Positions 22,276 through 34,640 of a stretch of DNA of 64,000 bases are shown here, piece by piece. The stretch lies in contig OW203764.1 of the NCBI GenBank assembly GCA_934045905.1, positions 28,556,400 to 28,620,399 of the forward strand. Direction: 5' to 3'. The translations under genes and the position numbers were made by a program. The notes below the pieces were generated by a model, which was not told the DNA's origin, did no database searches, and saw nothing but the letters and a program-made list of their open reading frames with translations. This DNA comes from Leuctra nigra. Its lineage: Eukaryota; Arthropoda; Insecta; Plecoptera; Leuctridae. Within the stretch, counting starts at the first letter, position 1. Each line of letters starts with the position of its first letter.

Positions 22276-22380
22276 AGTTTTTCAATGCTAGTGGTTTTTC
22301 ACGGAATGTCATTGGTTTCTTGCTATGGTATAATATTGTTCTAATCAACTGTGCAAAATTAATCAAAGCATTGAAAAACT
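22276..22380. mobile_element. MITE, 105 bp, TTTCAAT family
   Basis: Perfect 14-bp inverted ends AGTTTTTCAATGCT / AGCATTGAAAAACT. D1 at about 2960-2995 keeps only the two ends, an internal deletion. Confidence 0.8.
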
Positions 22381-23277
22381 CGCCCCTAGTTCAATTCATT
22401 GGAAAGTGAGTCAATTGGAAATAGAATGTATTTATATGATTGCAATAATATCAAATTAATATGACACCAGAATCTGCTAGTGTCACTTTATTATTACAGA
22501 TCACCAGCTAGTCTACAGTCTACTGTCTACAGTTCATGGAACTTGAAGAACAGAATCCTGCTTCTTCAAAACATGAAGTCAAAACAATGCTGCCTTGATC
22601 CTACTTTCCACAGACATTCAAATTTTATTTACCTATTTACCTAGTATAATGAATAATGATATAAGTGAATGCCCAGATTGAGTTAGATATTAATGTAGTT
22701 GTCGTCACATCAAATTGTCTCAATCATTCAGAACAAAGTGTCAGTTACACAGTTAAGGGGCAATTAGTTTAATCTTCAGTTTAGTTAAACTCCACTTCGG
22801 GAAATGTGTTATTACCATTATACTATGCGGAATAGCATAAACAAACTGCGGTCAATGTCGCCTGAGATTAGTGTAAACTGGGGAAATAAGCTCCGGAATT
22901 AAATTGCAGTATATAATGGTAAAACACCGAGTTTTCTGAAGTGGAGTTTAACCTAACTGTAGCTTAAACTAATGGTAATACCGGCCCTAAGTAACAGATA
23001 GCTATCAGCTGGATTGACAGAGAAAGTCAACTGCCACTTTGTACACGATGATCGAAATAATCTCTAAATAATCCTGAATTGTTGGTCAAATCAAGATACT
23101 TCCATTACTTTACTGTTCACTAATGAAATTCATCCATAAATAATAATAATTTAGACGACCTTCGATGATATAAATCTGTACGTCAGAGGTATAAATGCGG
23201 ATTGTCGTTTCTTGTTTGGCAAATGGAATGCTTACTGTGTAGAACTGTGAATATAGGAAGTATCTTCATTTGATCAG

Positions 23278-23467
<190 letters not shown>

Positions 23468-23744
23468 GTAAGAATGAGATGATTTTAACGGCCATGTTTC
23501 TGTTGTCCACAGAGTTGAAACATAGCTCCGAGATAGAAGCGACAAAAGATGCAATCCAAGTCTCGGACAATATAAACACAATTCACACAAGTACAAGACA
23601 GAAGCAGGCATTTCACGTAAGTGTCAATGTAAGACATTTCATACGATAAAATGTAGTAAGCATGGCTATAATAGAAAAAAATGGGACAAACCATAAATTC
23701 ACTTCCCCTGTGCAAGATTCATGGACATCATTACTACATTCATA

Positions 23745-24215
23745 CTAGTAGAGACGGTTGTCTCACTCCTATACTGATAACATTGACCGCAGTGAAGCCT
23801 TTTCAGACCCTGTGATTGGGGAAATCTGGGTGGCCCCGGTGATTTAAGCGACGTCTATAGCGTGAAGAGTAAACTACTTGATGACCAATCTCTGACGATG
23901 GCTCAACCGCTAATTCATAGTTTGCACTTGATGTGCCTGCTAGCACGCAGAATAGCTGTTATTTGACGATATTTAATAGTTTTATAGTTTAATTGTAAAT
24001 TGCTGATATAAAACAAAAGAAGATCGTGCATAGCATATAAATGCAACGACGGCTCAATGGGTAAATTTAGCAGTTAGTTCATATTTTTACCACTAGTGTT
24101 GATATATGCGCTAACGATGCCGGGTACACCAATTATTTCTCATGTCGAAAAGGCTTCACGTTCATTGGTGGAGTGAGAATACCTCTGTAGTGTAGTGTAT
24201 ATCTATATATATCTC
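23745..24215. mobile_element. Probable TIR element replacing part of D2
   Basis: Imperfect inverted ends (CTCACTCC near 23761 and GGAGTGAG near 24172). An inner inverted pair GTGAAGCCTTTTC type is at about 23792 and 24145. D1 sequence resumes near 24228. The exact ends and target duplication are unclear. Confidence 0.5.
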
Positions 24216-24227
24216 TCTGCCGTGCCC

Positions 24228-24966
24228 TGTGTTTAAAAACCTATAAATAACTATTCAGAAGGCTTATAATGATACATAACATTTATTGAAATAAATTCTA
24301 GGTGGCAGTAATTTCAGCCGTCATTTTGAAAACCGGAAGTGATGCCATATCTCGAAAGCGGCTGGACCGATTGGAACGATGCTTTCGCAATTCTTCATGG
24401 AATATCACTTCAAGCTTATATTTAGAAGCAAAAAAAAAGGTTTTCTTAGTAACCAATTCGTAAATGGCGTAATTTTTTTTTAAAGGAATTAGTCATTCTC
24501 ATTGTTGCTTTGTTAGTCTTTACAAGTTGTGTACTTAAATAAACTAAAAAAAATAGTGATATCCCCATAAAAAACACTCCGTGTAAAAATACCAGCCTAG
24601 TCTGTTTAACTATAAAAAAGTAGAAGAAATCTAAAAAGTCAGCACTGAAAAGTAGTGATATCAAAAAATAGGCCAAGTCAAAACTTAATTTTAAAAACCA
24701 AAATATACTTGGCGCATCGTTTTTTAGGGCATTATAGGTATATTATATATATTTAGGTACCTACAATTTATTTTTGTCATATACTTTTTATATACACGAT
24801 GCGCCAAGTATATTTTGGTTTTTAAAATTAAGTTTTGACTTGGTCCATTTTTTGATATCACTTCTTTTCAGTGCTGACTTTTTAGATTTATTTTATTTTT
24901 TTATAGTTGAAGAGACTTGGCTGGTATTTTTAAACGGAGTGTTTTTTATGGGTTTATATTACAATT
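24228..24966 (-). mobile_element. Partial palindromic element
   Basis: Retains the last internal repeat (GCCGTCATTTTG and ACCGGAAGT motifs near 24316) and the complete long palindrome, but not the terminal 18-nt hairpin end. Confidence 0.75.
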
Positions 24967-25281
24967 CATAAGGGATGTATAATTATGTATTTAGACCTAC
25001 CTAAACCGTACCGTACCTAAACATGAACATATCAATATAATAATCAAAAAATGTGTATACTACGACTGTGGATAAAAATTAATCAAATTTATTGAATTTT
25101 AATAATATTTACTACTATTAAAAATTGTGTATTTGACATAATTTATACAATTTCAATTATACAAAGAAGAAAGTCTTGCCATTGACAGGGCAGTGTTCAA
25201 GTGAACGACCAATGAACGACGTGAACGACACAACGTCAGAGATATTCTTATCGTGAACGAACTTTATTAAATTATAAATTT

Positions 25282-25989
25282 GAATGTATCTGAATGTATC
25301 TGAATGTATTGAATGTACCTGAATGCATCTGAATGTGTCTGAATGTATCTGAATGTATCTGAATGTATCTGAATGTATCTGAATGTATCTGAATGTATCT
25401 GAATGTATCTGAATGTATCTGAATGTATCTGAATGTATCTGAATGTATCTGAATGTATCTGAATGTATCTGAATGTATCTGAATGTATCTGAATGTATCT
25501 GAATGTATCTGATTGTATCTGAATGTATCTGAATGTATCTGAATGTATCTGAATGTATCTGAATGTATCTGAATGTATCTGAATGTATCTGAATGTATCT
25601 GAATGTATCTGAATGTATCTGAATGTATCTGAATGTATCTGAATGTATCTGAATGTATCTGAATGTATCTGAATGTATCTGAATGTATCTGAATGTATCT
25701 GAATGTATCTGAATGTATCTGAATGTATCTGAATGTATCTGAATGTATCTGAATGTATCTGAATGTATCTGAATGTATCTGAATGTATCTGAATGTATCT
25801 GAATGTATCTGAATGTATCTGAATGTATCTGAATGTATCTGAATGTATCTGAATGTATCTGAATGTATCTGAATGTATCTGAATGTATCTGAATGTATCT
25901 GAATGTATCTGAATGTATCTGAAGGTATCTGAATGTATCTGAATGTATCTGAATGTAACTGAATGCATCTGAATGTATCTGAATGTATC
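25282..25989 (+). repeat. 10-bp minisatellite GAATGTATCT, about 70 units
   Basis: Longer than the D1 array, with isolated variants such as GATTGTATCT near 25511 and GAAGGTATCT near 25921. Confidence 0.97.
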
Positions 25990-26844
25990 AGAATGTATCA
26001 GAATGCATCAGTGTGTATCAGAATGTATCAGTGTGTATCAGTTCATCAGAAGGTATCAGTGTGTATCAGTTCATCAGAAGGTATCAGTGTGTATCAGAAT
26101 GTATCAGTGTGTATCAGAATGTATCAGTGTGTATCAGAATGTATCAGTGTGTATCAGTTCATCAGAAGGTATCAGTGTGTATCAGTTCATCAGAAGGTAT
26201 CAGTGTGTATCAGAATGTATCAGTGTATATCAGAATGTATCAGTGTGTATCAGTTCATCAGAAGGTATCAGTGTGTATCAGTTCATCAGAAGGTATCAGT
26301 GTGTATCAGAATGTATCAGTGTGTATCAGAATGTGTCAGTGTGTATCAGAATGTATCAGTGTGTATCATTTCATCAGAAGGTATCAGTGTGTATCAGAAT
26401 TCATCAGAAGGTATCAGTGTGTATCAGAATGTATCAGTGTGTATCAGAATTTATCATAAGGTATCATTGTGTATCAATTCATCAGAAGGTATCAGTGTGT
26501 ATCAGAATGTATCAGTGTGTATCAGAATGTATCAGTGTGTATCAGAGTGTATCAGTGTGTATCAGAATTCCTCAGAAGGTATCAGTGTGTATCAGAATTC
26601 ATCAGAAGGTATCAGTGTGTATCAGAATTCATCAGAAGGTATCAGTGTGTATCAGAATGTATCAGTATGTATCAGAATGTATCAGTGTGTATCAGAATTC
26701 ATCAGTAGGTATCAGTGTGTATCAGAATTCATCAGAAGGTATCATTGTGTATCAGAATGTATCAGTGTGTATCAGAATGTATCTGTGTGTATCAGAATGT
26801 ATCAGAATGTATCAGAATGTATCAGAATGTAACAGAATTTATCA
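25990..26844 (+). repeat. Composite minisatellite (D2)
   Basis: Same unit types as 8179-8934 in a different order. Includes rare TTTATCATAAGG and TTCATCAGTAGG variants. Confidence 0.95.
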
Positions 26845-26911
26845 GAAGAAGAAGAAGAAGAAGAAGAAGAAGAAGAAGAAGAAGAAGAAGAAGAAGAAGA
26901 AGAAGAAGAAG
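26845..26911 (+). repeat. (GAA)22 tract
   Basis: Pure GAA. Purine-only strand of 67 nt; reads as poly-Lys, Glu or Arg in the three frames. Confidence 0.97.
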
Positions 26912-27008
26912 ACACACACTTTCCGTTGGGGTTATCTGAAGAAATTGGCAGTTTGTATTAAACATGGAAAGATGGTCTCCATTTAGTTTATTTAAACACA
27001 CACTTTCA

Positions 27009-27849
27009 CAGGCGCGTAGGAATAGGAGGGGAAAGGGGGGAAATGACCTTCCCCTGTCTGGAGCCTGACCCCCCTGCCAGAGATCCTCACCCCCCCTGCT
27101 AGTGACTCTGACCCCCCCCCTGCTAGAGAGCCTAACACATCCAGATATTCACAAATGTTGATTATAAGTGTTGCACAGAATGCACAGATTTGCTCCATTA
27201 TTAGGTTGAATTCTCAAAATTTTCTCAAGTTTTGCAAAACTAATTGAACAGAGGTCCAAGCCAATGATCCAATGAGAAAACTCATTTACTCATTTGACCA
27301 ACATCATCATCCTCATGAACCAAATTAAATAATTACACGTTTAACAATAGATTCCAAAACACATTCCAAAATTCAATTCATAATCGATTCTCTTTCACTA
27401 GAATTCAAGTATTTCCCTGCGGGGCCATTTAGGATTTTGTCAAATAACAAAATTTTATTGTGTCTATTGTATCCCCAAGAATATTGCATAGGACCCTTGC
27501 ATAGGACATACATTTTAAATTTCTTTAAAAAAGATGCCAAAAAAGCGTCGAATTCGATTCTTTTTTATCAAGATGTAAAAAAATGCCCTGCGGGGCCATT
27601 GGGAATTCTATTAAAACAAGTTTTCGTAAGTTCCCACAGAATATTGCATATCACACATTTTACATTTCTTTGAGAAGAATAGCTTAAAATTCGATTATTT
27701 TGTATCAAAAATTCAAAGAAGGCCCTGCGGGGCTAACTGAGGGTGAGTCCCCCAGACCCCTCGTATAGCAGTAAACTACATTTTCCTGACATTCTTCGAT
27801 CCCCTATAATTTTGACCACCCCTGTTAAAATAAAGTTCCTACGCGCCTG
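27009..27849 (+). mobile_element. hAT-type element (D2), 841 bp
   Basis: Same insertion as 9070-9981 with the CACTTTCA duplication at 27001-27008 and 27850-27857. Internal deletions near 27370 and shorter C runs. Confidence 0.88.
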
Positions 27850-28876
27850 CACTTTCATGAAGAAACTAGCAGTAGGTAAAATTGGTAAGACGGTTCTCCG
27901 TTTAGTATTGTTTAAACACACACTATCCGTTATGGGGCTATCTTTTGTCAGCGAAGATAGCAAACTACAAGAGTGGACTTCAAGAGTGAAGCAAATAAAG
28001 CGAGGCTTTATCTACCAGTGAAGAAAATGTCTTCAAAGCTGTTTTCAAAAGCTGTCACCATCACGAGGTAAACGTTTGAAGATCACCCTTATTAATATTG
28101 TAATATAAACTACATTCGGATTCCATCCACAGCAAATGAATGCGAACAGTTTGATCGCATAAATGTGAAAACTAATAATCACCACATCACGATGGATGAA
28201 TGGAACATGTCAAGACGCTGCTAGAGAGATGATGATACAGGACCACCGGAGGATGACATCTCATCAGTGCTTCTATCTCAGGTAAGCAATGATCATGATG
28301 TGGATTGTTGGCTGATTGATTGAGATACTTCATAAAGTTTATAATGAGACAAACGCGTGATTCCTTTTCCTCAGTGGCAAAAATGGACACGATAATCTTT
28401 TAGAATAGTAACCTTTATGTATTTTGCCAATCACTCAGTCAATTCACATAGGTATAGTCATTATGCTATCTGAAAATGTATACCTCTATGCTAATAGTTA
28501 TAACATTCCTAGCTTATAAATAGGTTGGTTTCTAGTTTCTGGGCATTCACCTATTTTGTATAAGATGTTTTGATTTTGTTTCGTTGTGATTTGTATGTTT
28601 CTAACAGATTTAACTTACATTCTAATTAAACATCCATGGGAAGATTTCCAGAACTTGTTACATAATTATTAATAATGTTGTTTTTATTTATGAACGACAC
28701 ACAAAGGGTGTACTTTTTATTTTGATTTGGTTTTGATTTATAGTGTGTAAGGTTTTGTGTTGTGTTCCCAGTTTCTGAAGAAAATTTGAGCTCTTCTGTG
28801 ATTCTGCAAGTGATTATTCGGGTAAGTATTTACTTCATTGCAGTTAGATCATTGTAAGATGTGCTTCACAAACCGG

Positions 28877-28914
28877 TGCTCGCTTATCAACGCGTTACAA
28901 CGAGCGTTTGCTAG
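28877..28914 (+). mobile_element. Helitron 3' terminus (D2)
   Basis: Hairpin with AACGCGTT, ending in CTAG followed by host T; the less decayed homologue of 11039-11077. Confidence 0.65.
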
Positions 28915-28959
28915 TGGTATAGATTATTGTTGTGAGATTATGATTGTGAGTGTGAGATT

Positions 28960-29012
28960 ATGATGATGATGATGGTGATGGTGATGATGAAGATGATGAT
29001 GACGATGATGAC

Positions 29013-29054
<42 letters not shown>

Positions 29055-29175
29055 GAATAGGTAAGGATGGACGGTGGGAAGGAGGCAGTCGTGGCTAATT
29101 AGTAGGGAACCAACCCAACATTTGCCTCGCCACTGAGGGAAACCACAAAACAACTCAGTCATCATAAAGGACGAC
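28960..29175 (-). mobile_element. GAT tract and SINE central fragment (D2)
   Basis: Equivalent to 11123-11385 but without the GACGAT hexanucleotide expansion, so the hexamer arose in the D1 lineage or was lost here. Confidence 0.75.
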
Positions 29176-29505
29176 ATTTAGATATGTTCAATAGTGTAGC
29201 GTCTTAATTGACTATACAAAATTTCAGTTCAAAATCCAAATACACAATTCAAGAGACACGACACGACTATCTGCCTACGTGAACGAATACAAGTCAGCAA
29301 ATCCAAGTTTTTACGTTCGCGTCAGTTGTTCAATCCCTTAACGACAGGACTCGCAGAAAATTTCGATTCCGATGTAAAAAAATTCTAGAAATGCATGAAA
29401 ATGCATTAGCTCTGGGTTGTACATGACAATTGTGACATTTAAACGTGTGTTGCATGTTGCATATACTGCTGTGAAGTAAGTTATTTTAATTCAAATATTG
29501 AACAC

Positions 29506-29793
29506 CACAAAAAGCCATAAATAGGTGGCCCCTACTTTTTTCTTAACGGCTTGACCGATTGTTTTCAAAATTTAACAGCATAGAGATAAAGAGTAAATCT
29601 GTGTCTCTAGTGATAGAAAAAAATAATAAAAAATGTTTTTTCTAGTTTTGAGGAAGTGGGCAATATATTAGTCCTTTTGGCACCTCTACCCTGAAATAAC
29701 TAAACAAAAAAGTAAACTTTGGGGCCACTAGAGACATAGATCTACTCTTTATCTATTACCTGTGAAAATTTGAAGACAATCGGTAAAGCCGTT
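29506..29793. mobile_element. Foldback element (D2), right end lost
   Basis: The left arm is intact. An extra AGGAAGTGGGCAATATATTA lies near 29650. The right arm stops at AAGCCGTT before the terminal repeat. Confidence 0.7.
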
Positions 29794-29832
29794 CATAAAC
29801 GTGCGTTCGGGTGCTTCATAAAAAATGGATTT

Positions 29833-30517
29833 CATCAAGTATCGTAGACTCTTAATTGAAACATTTTCAACTTTGTCAATAAAAAATAAATATCAGTTTG
29901 GTTTCAACCTAGTGTATAGGTAGATACTACATTAGAAATAGAAAGTGAATTAAATTAGAAACTTACTTCAATCTTGCTCCCCATGAATGTCAAATCCAAC
30001 CAAATGGCAATCACAACTTCACTTGTTTTGATTATAATAAGAACAGAACCACACATAGTTTTCATGATTCTGACACTTAGGTAACACTTCATTTAGTTAT
30101 TAAAAACAGAACACAATACACTTTTATGTGGTTTTTAGTTAATAAACACACATATTTTAGTGAAAAGTCACGTTAAACGTCAATGTAAACACATGACAGT
30201 CTGCTTTGATTATATCGGTCATCTTGGACATCCGCCTGACGGATGTCAGTCAGTTGAACATTCAGTAACGACAGTCTTAATGGAGGCAGTGAAATCGGAA
30301 CGCCGCGCGACAATGAGTGGATGAGACGGTCGTCATACCCGCGGACACCGCGCGAAGTTGTCTTATGGAGAACTTAGCATTGACGATCGAACATGGTACT
30401 ACTCTTTCAGAAAACATCGGTTTTATGAAATATGTACTACTCTTCCAGATAACATCAGACTTCCAGCGGCAATTTTAAAATTTCGAAAAAAATTATAAAT
30501 CCCATAAATTTAAACTA
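29833..30517. other. Low-copy segment, no gene recognised
   Basis: Not seen elsewhere in the window. GC content rises at about 30230-30365, with CpG-containing CGCGCG-type words and a hairpin GACATCCG/CGGATGTC near 30228. A short internal duplication (GTACTACTCTT) lies near 30395 and 30436. Open frames are short. It could be intergenic DNA or an edge of a regulatory region. Confidence 0.35.
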
Positions 30518-31248
30518 CGAAAACTCAGAGTGAACGCGTTGATATTGATAAGCGATCATCCGAATTACAAGGAAAGTGATAGCCTTTCATTTCGGTTTTT
30601 TTAGCACGGACTCTGCATCTGTTTGTTTGTTTGCTTGTCTGTTTGTTTGTTTGTTTGTTTGTTTGTTTGTTTGTTTGTTTGTTTGTTTGTCTTGTGATGC
30701 CGGTATTCACGTCACGTTACACCGTTTCCCCGATCGAGCTTAAATTTAGCAGACAGGGTCAACTCAGCGGCTTGCAGACTGAAAATGTTTCGAAATCCGA
30801 ATTGATTCGTTCAAGTTTAAAACAAATCTTCTGATTGGTTGATTCAATCAATTTTAAATTGTGCAAGGTCATTAAGACCACAAGGTTTCCACAAGGTTTC
30901 AGCCAAATCCAAAGCCAAATCAGCCAAAGGAAAATTATAAAAATCATCCCACGATTGGTCGAAAATCCAAATTTTCCGATTAAGTTCAAATTTTGCATGT
31001 ATTCAAGAAAGACCACCATTACCCCATTAACACTTATGGAACCTAATCGGTCAAAGTAGATATATCGCATGGTATACGGGATTCACGGCACATGGATCTG
31101 TTATTCAATTATTCCAGAAGTTATAATGGAATTTGGAAAGATGCAAAAAAAATTATAATTATCTGTGAGAGAATTGATCGTGTTTGGTATGACATATTTC
31201 ACGATTTTGTTCTCGCTCATCAACGCGTTTCACTGAGCGTTTACCTAG
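30518..31248. mobile_element. Segment between two Helitron-type termini
   Basis: The left edge has a decayed AACGCGTT hairpin in reverse orientation. The right edge has an intact hairpin ending in CTAG (31245-31248) followed by T. Between them lie the TTTG tract and decayed phrases like those in the 996-bp Helitron. It may be two back-to-back elements; the 5' ends are not resolved. Confidence 0.45.
30618..30690 (+). repeat. (TTTG)n microsatellite
   Basis: About 16 TTTG units with GCTTG and TCTG variants at the edges. Frames reading CLFV or KQTN are artefacts. Confidence 0.95.
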
Positions 31249-31293
31249 TAAAATGAATTGCTCATTGCCGTAACTAAATGGTGCCCCCCCCCC

Positions 31294-31621
31294 CAGGCGC
31301 GTAGGGAGGGGTAGGGGGGGGGGGGAATGGGGGGGGGGTTAATCCCCCCCCCCCTCTTATATTCAATTCCCCTCCCTATGTTCTTATACATTTATGTGTC
31401 AAGAAAAAAAATTGCTTAAAAAGTATTAAAATCGCGTAGAAATGCACCAAATTGATGTCTGAAATTCAAAAAATTCCGGGGCTGTGCGTCCCGGACCCGC
31501 ATTTTTCTGGGGGGCCCTCCCCCCAGGCCCCCCATTGTCTTCGTAGGCACTAGTATTTCCAGCTCAAGTTCTTTTACAATATTATTCCCCCCCCCTTGCA
31601 AATTTAGTTCCTACGCGCCTG
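31294..31621 (+). mobile_element. Short hAT-type element, 328 bp
   Basis: Ends CAGGCGCGTAG / CTACGCGCCTG as in 9070-9981, with sub-terminal G/C runs. Flanks suggest a TGCCCCCC duplication blurred by expansion of the C run on the left. An internal GC-rich block (GGGGGGCCCTCCCCCC) lies near 31510. Confidence 0.78.
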
Positions 31622-32055
31622 TGCCCCCCACCCCCCACGGCCAAAAGTCCCCGGTGTTTGCCGGCCCAACCGCCCGGTATTCAACTGCCAAAAAGCAAAA
31701 CAATTCATTTTTGATTTGAACATTTTTAAGCCTGATTTGACTGGACCACAAGAGAAGGACTGCATTTGAATCAACAAATAATTCTCCACTGCTTGGGATG
31801 TTTATATAATTTTAACCCAGAATCATGATTGGTCTTTGTGGACTTTTTTAACACATTAAAAGCTGTAGGTATAATATCGATTTTTGTTAATATAGATTTC
31901 TACTTATTACTTAGTAGAGAGCAGACTATTACCTAATATAACTCAAGTAAGTACTCGTACCACAGCACAATGTAATCGCATCACTTGTTGAAATTGGAGC
32001 CCTGAACCGACGTAACAAATTGCCGAATAATTTTCATCAATCACGTGACCCAATG
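31622..32055. other. Low-copy spacer, nothing recognised
   Basis: C-rich for its first 50 bp, then AT-rich. No supported gene. Confidence 0.35.
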
Positions 32056-33143
32056 AGCCGTAGTAGTGGCTGTTGCCGCCATGCACTGCCAGAGACAGCC
32101 GTAGAAGTGCTGTTGCCGCCATGCACTGCCAGAGAGAGCCGTAGAAGTGGCTGTTGCCGCCATGCACTGCCAGAGACAGCCGTAAAAGTGGTTGTTGCCG
32201 CCATGCACTGCCAGAGACAGCCGTAGAAGTGGCTGTTGCCGCCATGCACTGCCAGAGAGTGCCGTAGAAGTGGCTGTTGCCGCCATGCACTGCCAGAGAC
32301 AGCCGTAGAAGTGGCTGTTGCCGCCATGCACTGCCAGAGACAGCCGTAGAAGTGGCTGTTGCCGCCAAGCACTGCCAGAGACAGCCGTAGAAGTGGCTGT
32401 TGCCGCCATGCACTGCCAGAGACAGTCGTAGAAGTGGCTGTTGCCGCCATGCACTGCCAGAGACAGTCGTAGAAGTGGCTGTTGCCGCCATGCACTGCCA
32501 GAGACAGTCGTAGAAGTGGCTGTTGCCGCCATGCACTGCCAGAGACAGCCGTAGAAGTGGCTGTTGCCGCCATGCACTGCCAGAGACAGCCGTAGAAGTG
32601 GCTGTTGCCGCCTTGCAGTGCCAGAGACAGCCGTAGAAGTGGCTGTTGCCGCCATGCACTGCCAGAGACAGCCGTAGAAGTGGCTGTTGCCGCCATGCAC
32701 TTGCAGAGACAGCCGTAGAAGTGGCTGTTGCCGCCATGCACTGCCAGAGACAGCCGTAGAAGTGGCTGTTGCCACCATGCACTGCCAGAGACAGCCGTAG
32801 AAGTTGCTGTTGCCGCCATGCACTGCCAGAGACAGCCGTAGAAGTGGCTGTTGCCGCCATGCACTGCCAGAGACAGCCGTAGTAGTGGCTGTTGCCGCCA
32901 TGCACTGCCAGAGACAGCCGTAGAAGTGGCTGTTGCCGCCATGCACTGCCAGAGACAGCCGTAGTAGTGGCTGTTGCCGCCATGCACTGCCAGAGACATC
33001 CGTAGTAGTGGCTGTTGCCGCCATGCACTGCCAGAGACAGCCGTAGAAGTGGCTGTTGCCGCCATGCACTGCCAGAGACAGCCGTAGAAGTGGCTGTTGC
33101 CGCCATGCACTGCCAGAGACAGCCGTAGAAGTGGCTGTTGCCG
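32056..33143 (+). repeat. 41-bp minisatellite, ~26 units
   Basis: Unit CCGTAGAAGTGGCTGTTGCC + GCCATGCACTGCCAGAGACAG. Units differ by one to three bases. The GC content is far above that of the surroundings. Since 41 leaves remainder 2 on division by 3, the minus strand is open in all three frames for 370-403 codons with a 41-residue peptide period. On the plus strand each typical unit has GCCGCCATG followed by a 7-codon frame closed by TAG. Coding is not supported. Confidence 0.95.
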
Positions 33144-33219
33144 GCGCATCGCACACTTGCTCCAGAAGCACGTTCGTCCTGGAAAATTCAGCTACACGCT
33201 CAATTACAACTGCAACTAA
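33144..33219. other. Short spacer
   Basis: Joins the minisatellite to R6; nothing recognised. Confidence 0.4.
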
Positions 33220-34385
33220 TTGAACTGCAATTCAATAATGGTTGCCAAAAGGACACAGTAGAGCAGAAATTGGATCATAGAACTACGAACCTATACGTAA
33301 CAGATTTTTAAATTGGACAGATTTTTGTTAAATATGCACTCTTGACAAGTCAAAGTAACCAGAAAGCACATTGATATAAAGAATCTATGAGATCAAGCCC
33401 CAAGAACACCTGTTGATATAAATGTAATTATAAAAAACACAACAATCAACAACAGTGTGTTTAGCTTATTCCAATTATTACAATGTCTTAAGTATCCAAT
33501 AAAAGCTATATCAATCCAACAACAATGTGCTTATACCAATTATTACATGTCTTAGTAACCAGACAACCATCATTGCTACTTGAATTTCAAATCATTTAGT
33601 TTGCATCAGTTTTCTTTCCTCACCAGATTATAAAATTGATTTCAGTCGATATTTTCTTTTGAATGGTCACCAAAATGTTAAGACATCTAAAGAAACATAA
33701 CACTGACATTTTGTTTATTGTGAATTTGATTCCAATATTAAATAACTGGTTCTGAAATGTTACAAGATGAAAACACATTGTGTTGTTCCATGCAAAATGA
33801 ACAGTTACCTACTGAATATTGGTGAAACTTTGAGTGCGATTTGAACGAAAAAAAAATACATGGAACGAGACTGAAGATGAGAGGAGCTGCGAGATCTTTA
33901 AACATGATCTAGACCAACGAGCAGCAAACAGGAGCAATACAAGTACCTCATCATTTACTACTCGCCTACTGCCCTTACCTAATATGGCACATTTTGATAG
34001 CACGGTGCTACTTAGAACCGTGCTACTTGTAGCACCGACCTTGAACTCACTACTCAGCACCATCGTAGCACCAACATTTGGCGATATTATGAGGTAAAGC
34101 TAAACTAATGTTCACAAGATCAGTCAGTCTTATTGAATTTTATTATCTGTTTCTCTACTTTTGCTTCATGCCTTGTTAAATAGCCATCAGTTTTCTAAAC
34201 TATAAAAAAGCTATGTTTCCCCCCTCTTAACTTATTTTAAGGTGTTCGGTCGTTGGAGCAAATTGAGAGTGATAAAGTATTTCATAAGAGGGTGTAACTT
34301 TGATGGGATGTTCACATGATCAGTCTGATTGTATATTAGTAGAAAGAACACTTTCGGATATGATTGGAGATGGAGACCAAGCAAG
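33220..34385 (+). repeat. R module copy 6 (R6), diverged and partial
   Basis: Starts at the SINE-free CAATTCAATAATGGTTGCC site. It contains a small duplication of the marker region (33470-33550). The recurrent frame has lost its front part and is frameshifted. The SINE and the R tail are missing. Confidence 0.8.
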
Positions 34386-34640
34386 TGAAATCCCTTGATT
34401 TCGAGGAAACTTGAAAGACAATTTAATGTTTATTGTTGATTGAAGTTTCGGTGAAATTAAAAATTGGTTGAAGCATTTCAAGACTTAAAGGAAAAGGACA
34501 TGTTCTAAGTGAAAAGGCTAAAGAGATGTCTTGAATTCAAGACTTATAGACAATGCTTCAATGATTTCATTTCGACGATCCAAGTCTTGAATTCAACCCC
34601 CTTGAAAGGGTTGAATTCAAGGAAACTTGAATTGTATAAT
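34386..34640. repeat. Cluster of TTGAATTCAA palindromes
   Basis: Exact palindromes at 34531-34540, 34587-34596 and 34611-34620; the first extends to GTCTTGAATTCAAGAC. Related half-sites (GGAAACTTGAA) lie around them. No gene is seen. Confidence 0.6.

Noticed and set aside
30618..30690. Telomere-like repeat
   Set aside because: The unit is TTTG, not TTAGG or TTAGGG, and it is an isolated microsatellite.
31943..33171. Minus-strand frames of 370-403 codons in three phases as a repetitive protein gene
   Set aside because: All three frames are open simply because a 41-bp unit without stops is repeated. No non-repetitive domain, signal or promoter is visible, and unit variants are not biased to one frame.
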